Source of the DNA: Gremmenia infestans
Lineage: Eukaryota; Ascomycota; Leotiomycetes; Helotiales; Hamatocanthoscyphaceae
Direction of reading: 5' to 3'
Assembly (NCBI GenBank): GCA_032629725.1
Contig: JAFEVB010000007.1
Span: 992,001 to 1,056,000, forward strand
DNA length: 64,000 bases
Part shown: positions 10,601-20,984 of the stretch, in pieces
How the letters are laid out: each line of letters begins with the position of its first letter
How positions within the stretch are numbered: the stretch's first letter is position 1
Program-made: the position numbers and the translations under genes
The notes under the pieces: model-generated
Database searches by the model: none
What the model was told of the DNA's origin: nothing
What the model saw: the letters and a program-made list of their open reading frames with translations, nothing else

Positions 10601-11565
10601 ATGACACAACAAACCTCTGGACTGGAATCGCCAGCACCAAAAATAGACACATCTTCACAGATCATGACTCGGCCTCAAAAGGCTTCCGAGCCTTTGCAAG
10701 AAGTAAAGACATGGAACACAAAGAATCTAGGTCTGCGCTTGGCTTCGGATTTCATTTCTGGATTTACAGCTGCAACAATGGTTGCTCCTTTGATCACCAT
10801 CATTGACAAGTCAGTCCTCTCCCTTGCGCAAGTCCCCCATGAGCAATTGCTACTAATGTAATATATAGAGGAATCATGCAGAACGCCTCCGGCCAAGCAA
10901 CACTCAAGAACTCGCTGAAAGAGTCGCTCGCCGCCTTCCTCCTCCGTCCCCATCACCTCGTCTTCTCGAAGCCTTTCGGGCTCATCTGCATGTTGTACGG
11001 AGGCACGTACCTCACAGCCAACACGCTCGACACCATAACTTCTACTGTTCAAAACAGGCCCGCTACATATGTCACCTCTGACACACTCAAATTCGCCGCA
11101 TCATCTACTGCCAACATTGGCATATGCCTATTCAAAGACCAAACGTTCGCACGGCTATTTGGCCCCGGGGGGCCACCTCGACCAGTCCCTCTGCCTTCGT
11201 ACGCTCTCTTCACCCTGCGCGATTGTCTGACCATCTTCGCGTCCTTCAATGTGCCTCCACTTCTCGGGCCCGTTATAAGCAGGAACATGAGCCAGGAAAT
11301 ACAAAAGAGCTTGAGTGGACAGACAATAGCGCAGTTTGTGGCACCCGCTTCAGTGCAAATCATCAGTACGCCGATGCATTTGCTGGGGCTGGATTTCTAT
11401 AACAGGGGCCAGAAGGGAATCAGCTGGGGTGACAGATGGGCCATTGTTAAAAAGAATTGGGCAGTCAGTGCGGTGGCGCGCATGTGCCGGATCGTACCGG
11501 CATTTGGTGTAGGAGGAGTGGTTAACGCCAAAGTCAGAAAGGGGTTGATTTCTAGACTGGAGTAA
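10601..11565 (+). CDS. Carrier-like mitochondrial membrane protein (uncertain)
   Basis: Two exons (10601-10809 and 10869-11565) join in phase, with donor GTCAGT and acceptor ATATAG, giving 301 residues. After a Ser/Thr/Gln-rich head, the segment RLASDFISGFTAATMVAPLITIIDKGI resembles the first helix of mitochondrial carriers, ending in a PxDxxK-like motif (PLITIIDKGI). Similar hydrophobic stretches follow at about residues 95-115, 165-185 and 215-235. The length of about 300 matches the carrier family, but canonical PX[DE]XX[KR] motifs are not clearly repeated three times. I therefore call it a divergent carrier-like or unnamed fungal mitochondrial membrane protein. The ATG at 10601 was preferred over an upstream GTG. 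Transport substrate unknown. Confidence 0.8.
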
Positions 11566-12709
11566 GACATGTCTAGAATTAACGGAGAGACTCGAAAACG
11601 GGTAATTTCTAGAGAGGTGTATGGTGGCGTCCTAGACTAGAAGGGGTATATCAAGGCGTTTGTGTTCACCAGCTATGGGTTTAGAGGTGTATGGATTTGT
11701 GTAATATCTAATTTCGGTCGATATCAGCTAGAAAGGAGTTTTGAGGCTCTGCTAATGCAATGTCTCTCCATTCCCCATTCCTCCCTTTGTTTTTATAACA
11801 AGATCACCGTAAACACAATTTATTATTTTAACGTAATCTTCGCTCCACCTGCAAGTGCAGCCACCATCAAATCCAAATCTTGTTGCTGCAATGTACGTGC
11901 TCCTTCCCGGCTTGCTAAGCATAGCATTAAACTTGACGGTCTCAGTGACTTTCGGCTTCTCCTGTTTGAACATATTGCACTTCTCAAACCAAAAGACCGC
12001 ACATATAGAAGTTACGAGTAAAGTTTACTTGATACACGTAGAAAAAGTCACCTGCATCTTAGCCCAGTGCTCCTTGAGTTTGGAGGGAAACATTACCTGT
12101 ACTTGCCAATTCGTAAAGTTTTGTTTTGGTGTAGTTAACATGTGTAATCCCAAGTGTCCGTTCAAAATATCTTGCCGGGTGATCATTGACGTTTTGAAAA
12201 TTGAATGCATTTTACTCGTAACGAGTAGTACATCTCACATATCATAATGCGAATACAATCAAAGAGCTAATAATCAATCATTCCATACCCCCAAATATGA
12301 CTCAGTCTGAATATATATACCACGTTTCAAAAAGTGTACAATTGCGCCTAGTCTTTATCTTGTCGAAAGTGTAGTCAGTGTATCATTTATGTTCATGTAG
12401 TCATTTTGACTTGATTGATCACTTCTAAATGGCGGCGGTGCTTGGTACACCATCACCTCCAAGTCAAGCAAGCAAAGTAGATTTACTCTCGTTATTCGCA
12501 GGGTCAAATAGGTTTTGTATTCAAGAAGCAGAAGTAATTGCACGCGCCGAATTCAACGTCCCAAGCATCCAACCCCTGGAATTTATTGCACATCTCCCAC
12601 TCGCGCCAAATCAAGTCATAAACCCCAGAAATTCCAGTGAATCGCTACCATGCAAGTCATAACGTAACACCCCCGCAACACAGTCTCCGGTGTACTCCAA
12701 TCTACCTAT
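11566..12709. other. Intergenic, no gene seen
   Basis: This 1.1 kb follows the carrier-like gene and lies downstream of the last member of the cysteine-rich array. I searched the minus strand for a further CxxC-x-H copy and found none. The small open frames here lack motifs. Confidence 0.5.
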
Positions 12710-12962
12710 CTATCGAATGATGGTGCACTTGCTGCAGCGGACGTGGGCGCATTTGGTGCATTCAGACTCGGTCATAGGGCTCTTGGTGCCGCACTGCTTG
12801 GACGTTAGCTCTTGGATACGAGTACCAAAGACATGAAGAAGGGATACGGACAGCCTTCTTCTCGCTGTTAAGTGCGGTGCACTGCCACTTTGCGTTGGCA
12901 TCGGCGATGGGCTCGAAGCCAGTAGCGGTCCAGGATGCACCGCTGTACTTGGTAGGAGGCAT
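12710..12962 (-). CDS. Small cysteine-rich zinc-ribbon-like protein, array copy A
   Basis: Exon 1 (12962-12852) and exon 2 (12793-12710) join in phase 0 to a 64-residue protein. Exon 1 ends shortly after a WQC motif. Exon 2 starts exactly at Cys and carries C-x10-C-x2-C-x-H-x2-C-x2-C (ESECTKCAHVRCSKC is the core), then stops four residues later. The 58-nt intron has a weak GTCCGT donor, a good branch site (AGCTAACG) and a GCAG acceptor. The pattern of Cys pairs plus His suggests a small structural zinc site. There is no signal peptide, so it is probably intracellular. It is the last and shortest member of a five-copy head-to-tail array. A donor six bases downstream is an alternative but would break the intron phase shared by the other copies. 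Function unknown. Confidence 0.65.
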
Positions 12963-13278
12963 GTCGAAGTAGGTGGTATGGGACTTTGGATGGTTTGGTA
13001 TGGGTTGTAGTGGTAGGCTAGTGTTGAGGGAGGAAAGTAGTTGCAAATTGTCCGAGTAGAGTGACGGTGGTATCAAGTATGCGACTGGGACTTTTCCTTG
13101 TAGAGGGTTGATAGGTCTTGAGTTCAAGAATGACTTGTGCTTTTATATTCATTCGGCTGTCTGTCCTGCCTTGCTCTTTGCTACGTTGAATTCAATATGT
13201 TGCCACTACTGCCTGTGATTGTGTTCCTTCTCTCCATTGAATAAGCCCAAAGGTCCCCTGTGCTCTCAATGGCCCCAT

Positions 13279-13530
13279 TCATGCATTTTCTGCAAAGTCT
13301 CTAGACTCCATACAAGCAGAGCATTTCTGGTGACCACAACTCTCGCATTGAGACTCCTTGATACTACGTCTTTTCAGACACTGTCTGTGGCATAAGATCG
13401 ACTCGGAGAGTAGAGGGGGGTCTGGACTGACGGGTCATGGGTGGAGTGCATTAGGGGGTGCCTTGTAGCAAAGCCAGAAGTCGACACCATCAACCTCGCT
13501 AACTTAGGTAGGTAGCTTTAGCTCTGGCAT
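13279..13530 (-). pseudogene. Small cysteine-rich zinc-ribbon-like gene, array copy B, broken
   Basis: This copy has the same architecture as its neighbours: exon 1 (13530-13432) with FWLCYKAPPN, a GTCAGT donor, and exon 2 (13380-13279) starting CLKRR with the full C-x10-C-x2-C-x-H-x2-C-x2-C core (SQCESCGHQKCSAC) and the same 33-residue length as copy C. Exon 1, read from the ATG in phase with the donor, holds two in-frame stops: TAA at codon 9 and TGA at codon 32. The distance from the Trp to the splice site is identical to copy C, so the stops look like point mutations and not a mis-drawn model. The intact second exon suggests recent inactivation. A start upstream or alternative splicing that avoids the stops is not excluded. 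Confidence 0.7.
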
Positions 13531-13905
13531 GGTCTTTCGTGATGATGATTGTATGTTGTTTATTGTCCGTCTATAAAGTTGTATTTCGGGTTTTTTTCGT
13601 TGGACAATACAAGCGGGATGTTAAAGTTGTAAGGATGTTGCTCTATTGATAGGAAGTCCTGCCTATATGTAATCTCTAATAGCAAAATCTGTGCAGTGCA
13701 CATTAACCATACTATCACATGGTAACCCCTACCAATGCAATTCAAATGGTAGTCTGCAAATGGCGTGCCTATTTTCTGTGGTTTGGGGGGACTAATAGAT
13801 GCTGAGTAGGAAATGTCACCGCGAGAATACGAGAAGATTTATGATAATATTCCATGCGCCAAAACTAACATCTACATTATAATTCCCACCTTTTCACACT
13901 TCTAT

Positions 13906-14214
13906 TTATGCTCTCCGTGGATAGTTCCTAGAGTCAAAACACTTGGGACACCTTTCATGGGCGCATCTCTTGCACGGAGAATCGGGAAGAATTTGTCTGT
14001 TCAAACACTACATATTGTATCTTATATTAGCTTGGGCATAGGAAATGGTGTTTGGACTGACAGGTGATAAGCAGGTGGCATTAGGAGGTGTTTTGCAGCA
14101 GAGCCAGTATGGCTTATCGTCAGGATCGTCGCCGACATTGCAAGCTGGCTCTACCGTGATTTTATGCATGGGAGACGGTGTGCCGTTGGCTGGCTTGGAA
14201 ACTGCGCTGCCCAT
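13906..14214 (-). CDS. Small cysteine-rich zinc-ribbon-like protein, array copy C
   Basis: Exon 1 (14214-14062) and exon 2 (14007-13906) give 84 residues; the 54-nt intron has donor GTCAGT, branch AGCTAATA and acceptor TGTAG. Exon 1 carries YWLCCKTPPNATC. Exon 2 starts at Cys and holds SPCKRCAHERCPKC, the array's C-x10-C-x2-C-x-H-x2-C-x2-C core, followed by FDSRNYPRRA. The N-terminus MGSAVSKP fits the M-G-x-x-x-S pattern for N-myristoylation, which would place the protein at a membrane; this is a motif match only. There is no signal peptide. The cysteine/histidine pattern resembles small fungal proteins with WxCCxC followed by CxxCxHxxCxxC, assumed to bind zinc. This is the best-preserved, most complete member of the array. 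Confidence 0.72.
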
Positions 14215-14417
14215 TCTATGTGTGTCGGAAAGTCTTTCTGGAGTTGAGAAGAGTGTTCTTGTCTTGAAATGAAACTTGGGTTTATGTTTTTGAAAGGAGA
14301 TACCTCAAGTCTCGGAGTGAAGTATGTCCATTATATAATGTGCGTGCGGATGTATAGTTATTGTAAGGAATGTCCCAGTCCCTAGTAATCATTCAACATT
14401 GTCACACCCATGCCAAG

Positions 14418-14786
14418 TCACATACAATCTCCTGACTGGCCCTTTTCCATATCCGTGAAGAAACCCCCGTCGTCACCTTGCCTCTGCGCCCGCACATGGC
14501 ACTGCTTGCACCTTTTATGCCCACAGCTTCCACCTGTGGCCTTGAGCAGATAATTTCTCGTCAGACACTATGAACATAATTAGCGAACCAGGAGAGAAGA
14601 GAGCGAGAAATAGGAGGGTACCGGGTGACGTTCATGACTAGAACTTGGATTTGTACTCTGGTTCTCGGGATAACAGCAGCAATACCAGTAGATGAACCGA
14701 GTGGTTTGAGGGCGTCGTAAGAACGGGAGAATGTTGCCCAGGAATGTGCCTTGTCGGCTCGTGGATTTTGGGGATGAATCGGGCAT
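14418..14786 (-). CDS. Small cysteine-rich zinc-ribbon-like protein, array copy D
   Basis: Exon 1 (14786-14622) and exon 2 (14567-14418) join in phase 0 to 104 residues; the 54-nt intron has donor GTACCC, branch CGCTAATTA and acceptor CATAG. Exon 1 has FIYWYCCCYPEN, with three adjacent cysteines. Exon 2 begins CLTRNY and has GGSCGHKRCKQC, which keeps the array spacing but replaces the second cysteine of the consensus with Gly. A unique glycine/acidic tail (QGDDGGFFTDMEKGQ) extends the C-terminus and ends in GDCM. Loss of one ligand may change metal binding unless the extra Cys in exon 1 or near the C-terminus compensates. The first ATG in frame was used; it lies in the middle of a longer open frame, so the true start could differ. 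Confidence 0.65.
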
Positions 14787-15274
14787 TCTGCACAACTTGA
14801 ATTTTGGTTGAAGTACTCATATAATTATACTTATGAAGTAAATATAGTAGTCTGGAGAAATACAAGATTGCGATCATTCAGCGACTTGATGCGTGTGAAT
14901 GTTCTATGATATGTGTTCCGTACAGTCTCGATTATCCACCTAGAATTCCCCAGCATGAGTTTTGTACTGTGTAGATGGGCAGTATACGAAGAAGGTTTTG
15001 TCGCTGGTCGGCGTACCTGCTAGAAGAAAGGGTAGGCATCTGAAATGGAGAGGAATTGTGGACAAATAGGCATGCAACTTGCAAGAAGGGAAACAGTATC
15101 AAACGCCATCAAACGCAAAAGGCAAAAACGGTACTTGAAGTTCGAATTTGACCTATTCTTTACCCCCACCCATCCAATCTGAACGGTCCAGCCAGTCCAT
15201 GAATTTTTCGACTTACTTTCCTTGCCAAAGAACATACTCAAGCCTGACGCCAATAAATAATCCCCCTTCTTCCC

Positions 15275-15559
15275 CTAGTGACGACTGACTCTCCCTTCCT
15301 TAGACTCCCAGATCTGTCGAATCCAGACCACACAGTTCGTACATTTAAGGTGATTGCATGATGAGCACGTGGTGCATTGCAGATCATTCTGGTTGCCACA
15401 CTTGAAATTTTAGCTACTCGGTTCGTCTTGGGCGATTGGAAGGGTAAGTTACAGAGCTTTTGTGTTCTCTGGCCCCTTCTGCTGGGTACGAACTAGGCAG
15501 CATGTCCAAAAGTTGTCGGGGATGGGCATCTCTAGAGTTTGGGATACACCTTGCAGCAT
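15275..15559 (-). CDS. Small cysteine-rich zinc-ribbon-like protein, array copy E
   Basis: This is the first gene of the array in transcription order. Exon 2 (15400-15275) starts CGNQN and holds CTTCSSCNHLKCTNC, with the standard spacing. For exon 1 the frame with DNFWTCCLV is the homologous one. Using the GTTCGT donor at 15493 joins it in phase 0 and creates FWTCCLCGNQN across the junction, a neat W-x-C-C-x-C motif; the protein is then 63 residues from ATG 15559. The stronger GTAACT donor at 15452 leaves the WTCC frame out of phase by one base. Either the weak donor is used or the copy carries a frameshift. Exon 2 alone has six core Cys/His ligands plus one extra Cys. Function unknown; no signal peptide. 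Confidence 0.55.
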
Positions 15560-15793
15560 TGTTTCGAAACTGGTGTCTGATGCTGTGTACTTTTCCGCAA
15601 AGATTGGATGTCGAAGAGATTGGGGATATTGGGTAGAGATAGGACTGCAAGGAGTCAATTAAGGGCAACTTTTAAATTGAATGACACACGTTCAGACTTT
15701 CGATTGGGGCATTTCGACGCGGGGTTCACATTTATCACCAAAATTAGTTCCTTGTGACTGGTCTTGGACTCTAGTTGTTTCGAATAGCTCTTA

Positions 15794-17787
15794 TCATATT
15801 ACATCGTACGATTGACTTTGCGGGGGAAACTGACTATCGTCAATCCAGTTCTCCCAATATTTCAGACCCTCGATACTCTCTTCCCGGCAGAGTGCGCCTC
15901 TCTCTTCTGCCATCTCCAATTCTTCTTCTGCCACGCCTATGCTCCATCCGAAATTCTCAGCTGCATCTTGGGCTGTGACACCCCGGCCAAACAATTGCCA
16001 ATCCCATAAAAGCTCTCTATCTGGAGGGAGTGAGTGCAAATCGCTGAGCCAAACAAGTAATGTTTTGATGGTCTTGTCATCTGTGCGATCGCTGGCTTGG
16101 ACCACTAGAACGCCACTCTTGAATTCTCGCAGTCGTACTGGAAGCTTCAGTTTCTCCCAAAGCCTGGCGGCCTTTTCAAAGTCAAAGGGACTAACGAGCT
16201 CCACGCCACCTCGGGCACGATTGAACTTCGCCCAAAGGTCGACCAGAGTGATGATCCCTCCAGATTTTCGCAGAACACCCCTAGCGTCGTCTGTCAAGAA
16301 TTCTGCCAGATTTCTCGAAAGCTCAGAGATATATAATGACTCAGAATTGCTGCCACCGCCTAACATTTCTTTTGTAGTGACCAGTCCTAATGCATTGGCG
16401 ACTGCACTAGTTTCTGACGTGCCATTCCCATTGGAAGTAGCAAATGATTCGGCGAGAGCTACAATTTCTTTAGCAGACGCCATCAGTGTCTCAAGGTCCT
16501 CAAAAGCATTTCCTATAGCTAGCTCGTTGTTCTTCCGTACCTCAAGACGTCGCTGTTCAAGACCAGCAATGCCCGCTGTCTTGACTCTTTCTCCCAACGG
16601 TGTTGATGTCCCAGATGATCCCGTATCTGAACCTGCCGGCCGGTTTGGCTTTGGAACTGGAGGGGCCCCTTGAAGAAGCCATTTCCGTTGTGTCATGCAA
16701 CCTTTCAAGCGCTCATGAAATAGTTTTTCACCACCTCCCCGGAATGACAACTTAATGCTTTCATTTTCTTCCGTACCAGGCGCGGGCAATTGATTTAATG
16801 TTGGGCCAGGAGATTCTGGTCTCAGCAAGGGATTCTCTAAACCAGTTGATGCATCGTCGGGGAATAATCGAGCCCCACAGATCTCACACTCTCTTAGAGA
16901 AGGATGGTTTAGAAATGTACATCTAGGACATTGATTCGAAGTGCTCTTGCTTGCCTCTTGACCTTGTTGGTTTAACCTTTGGCCTTGGATTGAAGACGGT
17001 TCGTTTCCTACGTCTGACTGCAGCCGAGACTCATCAGTGCGTCCGCGGACGGGTAGGGGCGTTCTGAGAGCTACGGAAGATGCTGGGGAAGGTCGGTTAG
17101 CTGCATTTGATATTGCTGCTTTCAGAACATGACCGAATTGGGGCTTTATTCCGCAGTTAAGGCATGGGGCCAGGGGAGTTATGAGCTCGCTAGCCGTTGT
17201 CGGGTCAAAGTTCGAAGGAACTGGATTTGAAAAAGAGCATATTGTACAGATCCAAGTTGCAGTACTTGCCGGCGTTGGCTCGGGTGTGGGTAAATGAAAG
17301 GGACTATCCGTTCGAGACAAGGGCGAGGCTGTAGCGCTTCTGGATGGATTATAGAGACTAGATATAGCTCGACTTTGCACGGAGGATCGTTTGGGAGGTT
17401 TCGGGACGAGCGTGATCTTTGCAGAAGACTTCAAGAAGCCAGCCTACACCTAATTAGAGGGTGTATGCCAATGGGTACTCATCAAAAACATACGTAGAAC
17501 TCATAGCGGTCAACCTCCTTCAAATCTATTGCCGTCGAGTTCTTTCGGGGATCTTGGTTGTCGACGTAGCAGATTCGATGGGAAGTAAGGTAAACATGGC
17601 CATTTTGATAGTCTGGAATCTTGTTTTTGCTGGGCATAACTTCATCAGCTCTTGCGTTCAAGCTGATGTCTTCAAAGAGACTTTACCCCTCATAGAGCCC
17701 CACATTGTCCTGGACATACAAAAGGACCTCATCTGGTAGGTATGCCGGCCTCAACGCAGTTGTGAGGTCGACTTGTTTTAGAAACAT
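15794..17787 (-). CDS. VPS36: ESCRT-II subunit Vps36
   Basis: Three exons (17787-17687, 17629-17494, 17443-15794) join in phase to 628 residues. The N-terminus (MFLKQVDLTTALRPAYLPDE, then VGLYEGKNKIPDYQNGHVYL) is the first half of a GLUE/PH domain. Two Npl4-type zinc fingers interrupt it, as in yeast: WICTIC...CLNCG from about residue 143 and CPRCTFLN...CEICG at about 240-270. The rest of GLUE (FRGGGEKLFHERLKGCM) and a C-terminal EAP30 winged-helix region (about 310-615) follow. Vps36 recruits ESCRT-II to endosomes by binding phosphoinositide and ubiquitinated cargo during multivesicular-body sorting. The acceptor TTATGCCCAG was chosen because it alone restores EGKNKIPDY. The gene shares a promoter with the THP3-like gene. 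Confidence 0.95.
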
Positions 17788-18209
17788 CCGGTCCAGCCAT
17801 GTGCCGTCTTGTCGTTGGATGGCGCAGGAAGGAGGAGCTTCAAGGAGACATGGAACTGCAAAAAAGAGAAGGACAAGGACAAGAAGCAGCACACAAGTCA
17901 CTATCGCGTTGCAGCTATCTCAGATCTTATCATTGATCATTTGGTGACCACAGTTACGCCCTGGGATAACGCACTTCTCAGCATGGATTACGTCAGCGTC
18001 TTATTCACCGCACATCAGTGCCAGCCGCCCAAGTCCAGAACCGCATTTCAGGCATTTCTTCATTTTACACTTCGTCCCCTTTTCTCCATCCACCCGCCTT
18101 TCTATTGCCGTCAAACCAAGAACCATCATCTGCGGTCATTTAATCGCTTCACTAACACTTCCTGGATTTACAAGCAAGACTATACGAAACTATTTGGATG
18201 TTCACTACG
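17788..18209. promoter_or_regulatory. Shared bidirectional promoter of VPS36 and the THP3-like gene
   Basis: Only 422 bases separate the two start codons, which point away from each other. Both genes are housekeeping in character. The right half is C/T-rich just before the plus-strand start. No specific factor site stands out. Confidence 0.7.
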
Positions 18210-19862
18210 ATGAACACGCCGTGGGCAGTTCCGCCGCCTCCAGGAACGCAAGGGCAGCCATATGGGTACCAAAGTAAGTCGCAGAGCCACATCACCTTCA
18301 AACTACACACAACTTCCAGAACAGTACCTGATATGTCTACAGACCCGCCAGCATACCACCCTGTCCAAGTACGACAGTCCTTTAGCCAGCCGGCCCTTCA
18401 CTATCCCCCAATGGTACAGCAACCCCCACAACCTACGGACCAAGCCGCAGAAGCAGGTGAAAAGAAGAAAATAGACTGGCCAGTTCCCGTTCGCAACTAT
18501 GTGCAGAGATCTTTTGAACCCGGGCGTATGGATCCGGATGTGCCAAGAGCCGAGATGGAGGCCAAGTTAAAAGAAACCATTTCCACTGCCACCGAGAAGA
18601 ATGTTCTTTACACCCTTGACTGGGACAAATTGCCCCTTCCTCAAGAAATGATTCGCCATGATCGGAGGAAGGCCGCTGGAGTCGCTCAAGAAGCGTGGCG
18701 GCAGCAATCTGCGGCTGGGAAGAGTTTTGTCGATACTTCGACATCAAAAAAAAGAAAATCGCAAGAGCTTGTTGGAGATAATGAGGACTCCCTTCCACCA
18801 TGGCGTGCAACTAACCCTCGCAATGGCTTCGAAGATCGTGTCACATACCCTGCGGAACGCTTCGACAAGCGACAACAACCCGTCCAAGACGATAATCTCA
18901 AAGGTACAAGTAAGTTTCACAAAAACCTCGAGAAACGACAACGCCGCTTTGATGGCGGATACAAATCCTCGTACAAGTCTCCATCGCCTGAGCCTATGTC
19001 GGGCCCTGTCGTCGGGACGTGTCAAACGCTTGAAAAGCAATACTTTCGCCTCACCTCCGCCCCCATCCCATCCCAAGTCCGCCCAGAAAGCATACTGAGA
19101 CAAACCCTTGATCTTTTAAAGAAAAAGTGGAAGAAGGAAGGCAACTACTCTTACATCTGCGATCAGTTCAAATCTATGCGCCAAGACCTTACAGTCCAAC
19201 GCATCAAAAATGCTTTCACTGTCACTGTCTACGAGATCCACGCTCGGATCGCTCTAGAGAAAGGCGATCTTGGTGAGTATAATCAATGCCAAACCCAGCT
19301 ACGAGCTCTCTATACACAAAACCTGGGAGGGAACCCAGTGGAATTCAAGGCGTATCGTATCTTGTATTTCATTCATACATCTAACCGCACTGCGTTGAAT
19401 GACGTTTTGGCGGATCTAACCACAGCAGAAAAGCAAGAGAAGGCGATTAAGCATGCGCTTGATGTTCGTTCAGCATTAGCCTTGGGCAACTACCACAGAT
19501 TTTTCAGGCTTTACCTCGAGACCCCCAACATGGGCGCCTACCTCATGGATATGTTCGTTGTCAGAGAACGTTTAGCAGCTATGTCAAACGTTTGCAGAGC
19601 GTAAGTGCTACCCCGAACCACTCAAAAGATGTTGCTGACCACTCGTAGATTCAAACCAGATGTGCCATTAAGATTCGTCACCGAGGAACTTGGATTCGAA
19701 TCAGACAGCGATGCCGCGCAGTTCATCTACGACTATAATGGCCAAGCTTTACTTGAGGAGAAGGAAGGGAACATGCGATTTCTCTCCGGCAAAGCAGGCC
19801 AAATTTTCGAAGCTGCAAAGAGCGAAGCTTTCCGGAAAGTCGATATTAAGGGCCAAATTTAA
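18210..19862 (+). CDS. THP3: SAC3/GANP-domain protein, Thp3/LENG8-like
   Basis: Three exons (18210-18273, 18343-19600, 19649-19862) give 511 residues. The N-terminal half is proline/glutamine-rich and disordered, with a lysine-rich segment. The SAC3/GANP/PCI-type domain starts near residue 260 (VVGTCQTLEKQYFRLTSAP) and runs to the end through FKSMRQDLTVQRIKNAFTV, EIHARIALEKGDLGEYNQCQ and a winged-helix end (LGFESDSDAAQFIYDY). Thp3 works with Csn12 in transcription elongation and pre-mRNA processing; LENG8 is the animal relative. The first intron (18274-18342, 69 nt) is in frame and lacks stops, so the unspliced RNA also encodes a continuous protein. I prefer the spliced form because donor GTAAGT and acceptor CTACAG are good and the join gives YQNPPAYHP. 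The second intron is unambiguous. Confidence 0.9.
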
Positions 19863-20984
19863 TCCATTTCTCGTTTGCACGTCGACTTTCATTCCAATCG
19901 TGCTATCTACGTGTAGCTTTGTGTTTTCGGATCTCTTTTGTCCCATTTTCCTCACCTTCACTCACATTACACCTTAACATTCCTCGTGGTACCTACGACT
20001 CACTAGTTTGTTCCAGCCGGTCATTGGTGACGGAGTCAACAGGTTGGATTATGGACCGATATACTTATTACTCATTGTCAGCGGGTATCGAGGCCACTGT
20101 GATGCACTGGTACAATACAGTGGCTTGTTGCTTCTATTTTTCCTTGGCGATCACGATTGGACTTCTTGCCTATACCCATTTTCCTGCATTCCACTTTTGG
20201 CGGCGTATCGATTAGGCGTTGGAGGCTGTTCTTGAAATGGGTTGTTCGTTGCTAAGCACGGTTTTATGTTGGTTGCATGGGATGAAGTTGCATTTAAGAG
20301 GCTCGTTTGTGTCTATTTCCATTTTTGTATAGGAACCCTCTCAGCAGGCCCGGAACTTAGAAAGTCTCCTGGCGAGGTGTCACCTGTAGAAAAAGCTAAT
20401 AATGAATTAACCAACTTCAAATTTGCTCCTTGAACTTAAAACCCTGACTGCTTCACAGTTGTTATAAACACCAGTGAAGATGAGGTACGGGACATAGATT
20501 GAAGGGCACGCAGTCACCTTGATTATTATAATTCCTCTCGCTAAACAAACTTTTTGATGTTTCACTTGTGTTGTATATTCTGATCCAGTGGCAGAAGAAA
20601 GAGAACAAGCTCATGAAGTGGGACCTCGGCACATTCCCTCTCATGTTCCACATTTAAGACAAGGTTGATTTCATACCAGTAGGGTACGTGCCGTCACTAA
20701 TGAAGGATCAGCAAGATCTAAAAGCCTTCTAACAGGCTAGCTAGGTTGGGACAAAGTTCGCATGGGTAATGAGGTTCTCAATGGAAAGCAGTTCTGGTAA
20801 GAACAACCCTTGGAACATCTCACCACGTGGATCGGTAGCCCTATGACTCTCTTTTCAAAAGAGTAGCTGACTGGTTTTCGTAGGAACTTTCGTGATGTCT
20901 TGTCCCTGGGTGGTTTGCAGGACTGCTTCTTCATTGGGGCGGCATTTTATGACAGGTCCAACAACATACTCGGGGTCAATACAT
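19863..20984. other. Intergenic, no gene seen
   Basis: This contains the 3' end of the THP3-like gene and about 0.8 kb without a motif-bearing frame. Some frames are open for 60-100 codons but carry nothing recognisable. Confidence 0.5.

Noticed and set aside
15414..15668. 84-codon alternative frame across copy E exon 1
   Set aside because: It is in phase with the strong donor but lacks the WxCC motif shared by the other copies.
15939..16673. 244-codon plus-strand open frame
   Set aside because: It is antisense to the VPS36 exon, which carries clear zinc-finger and EAP30 motifs.
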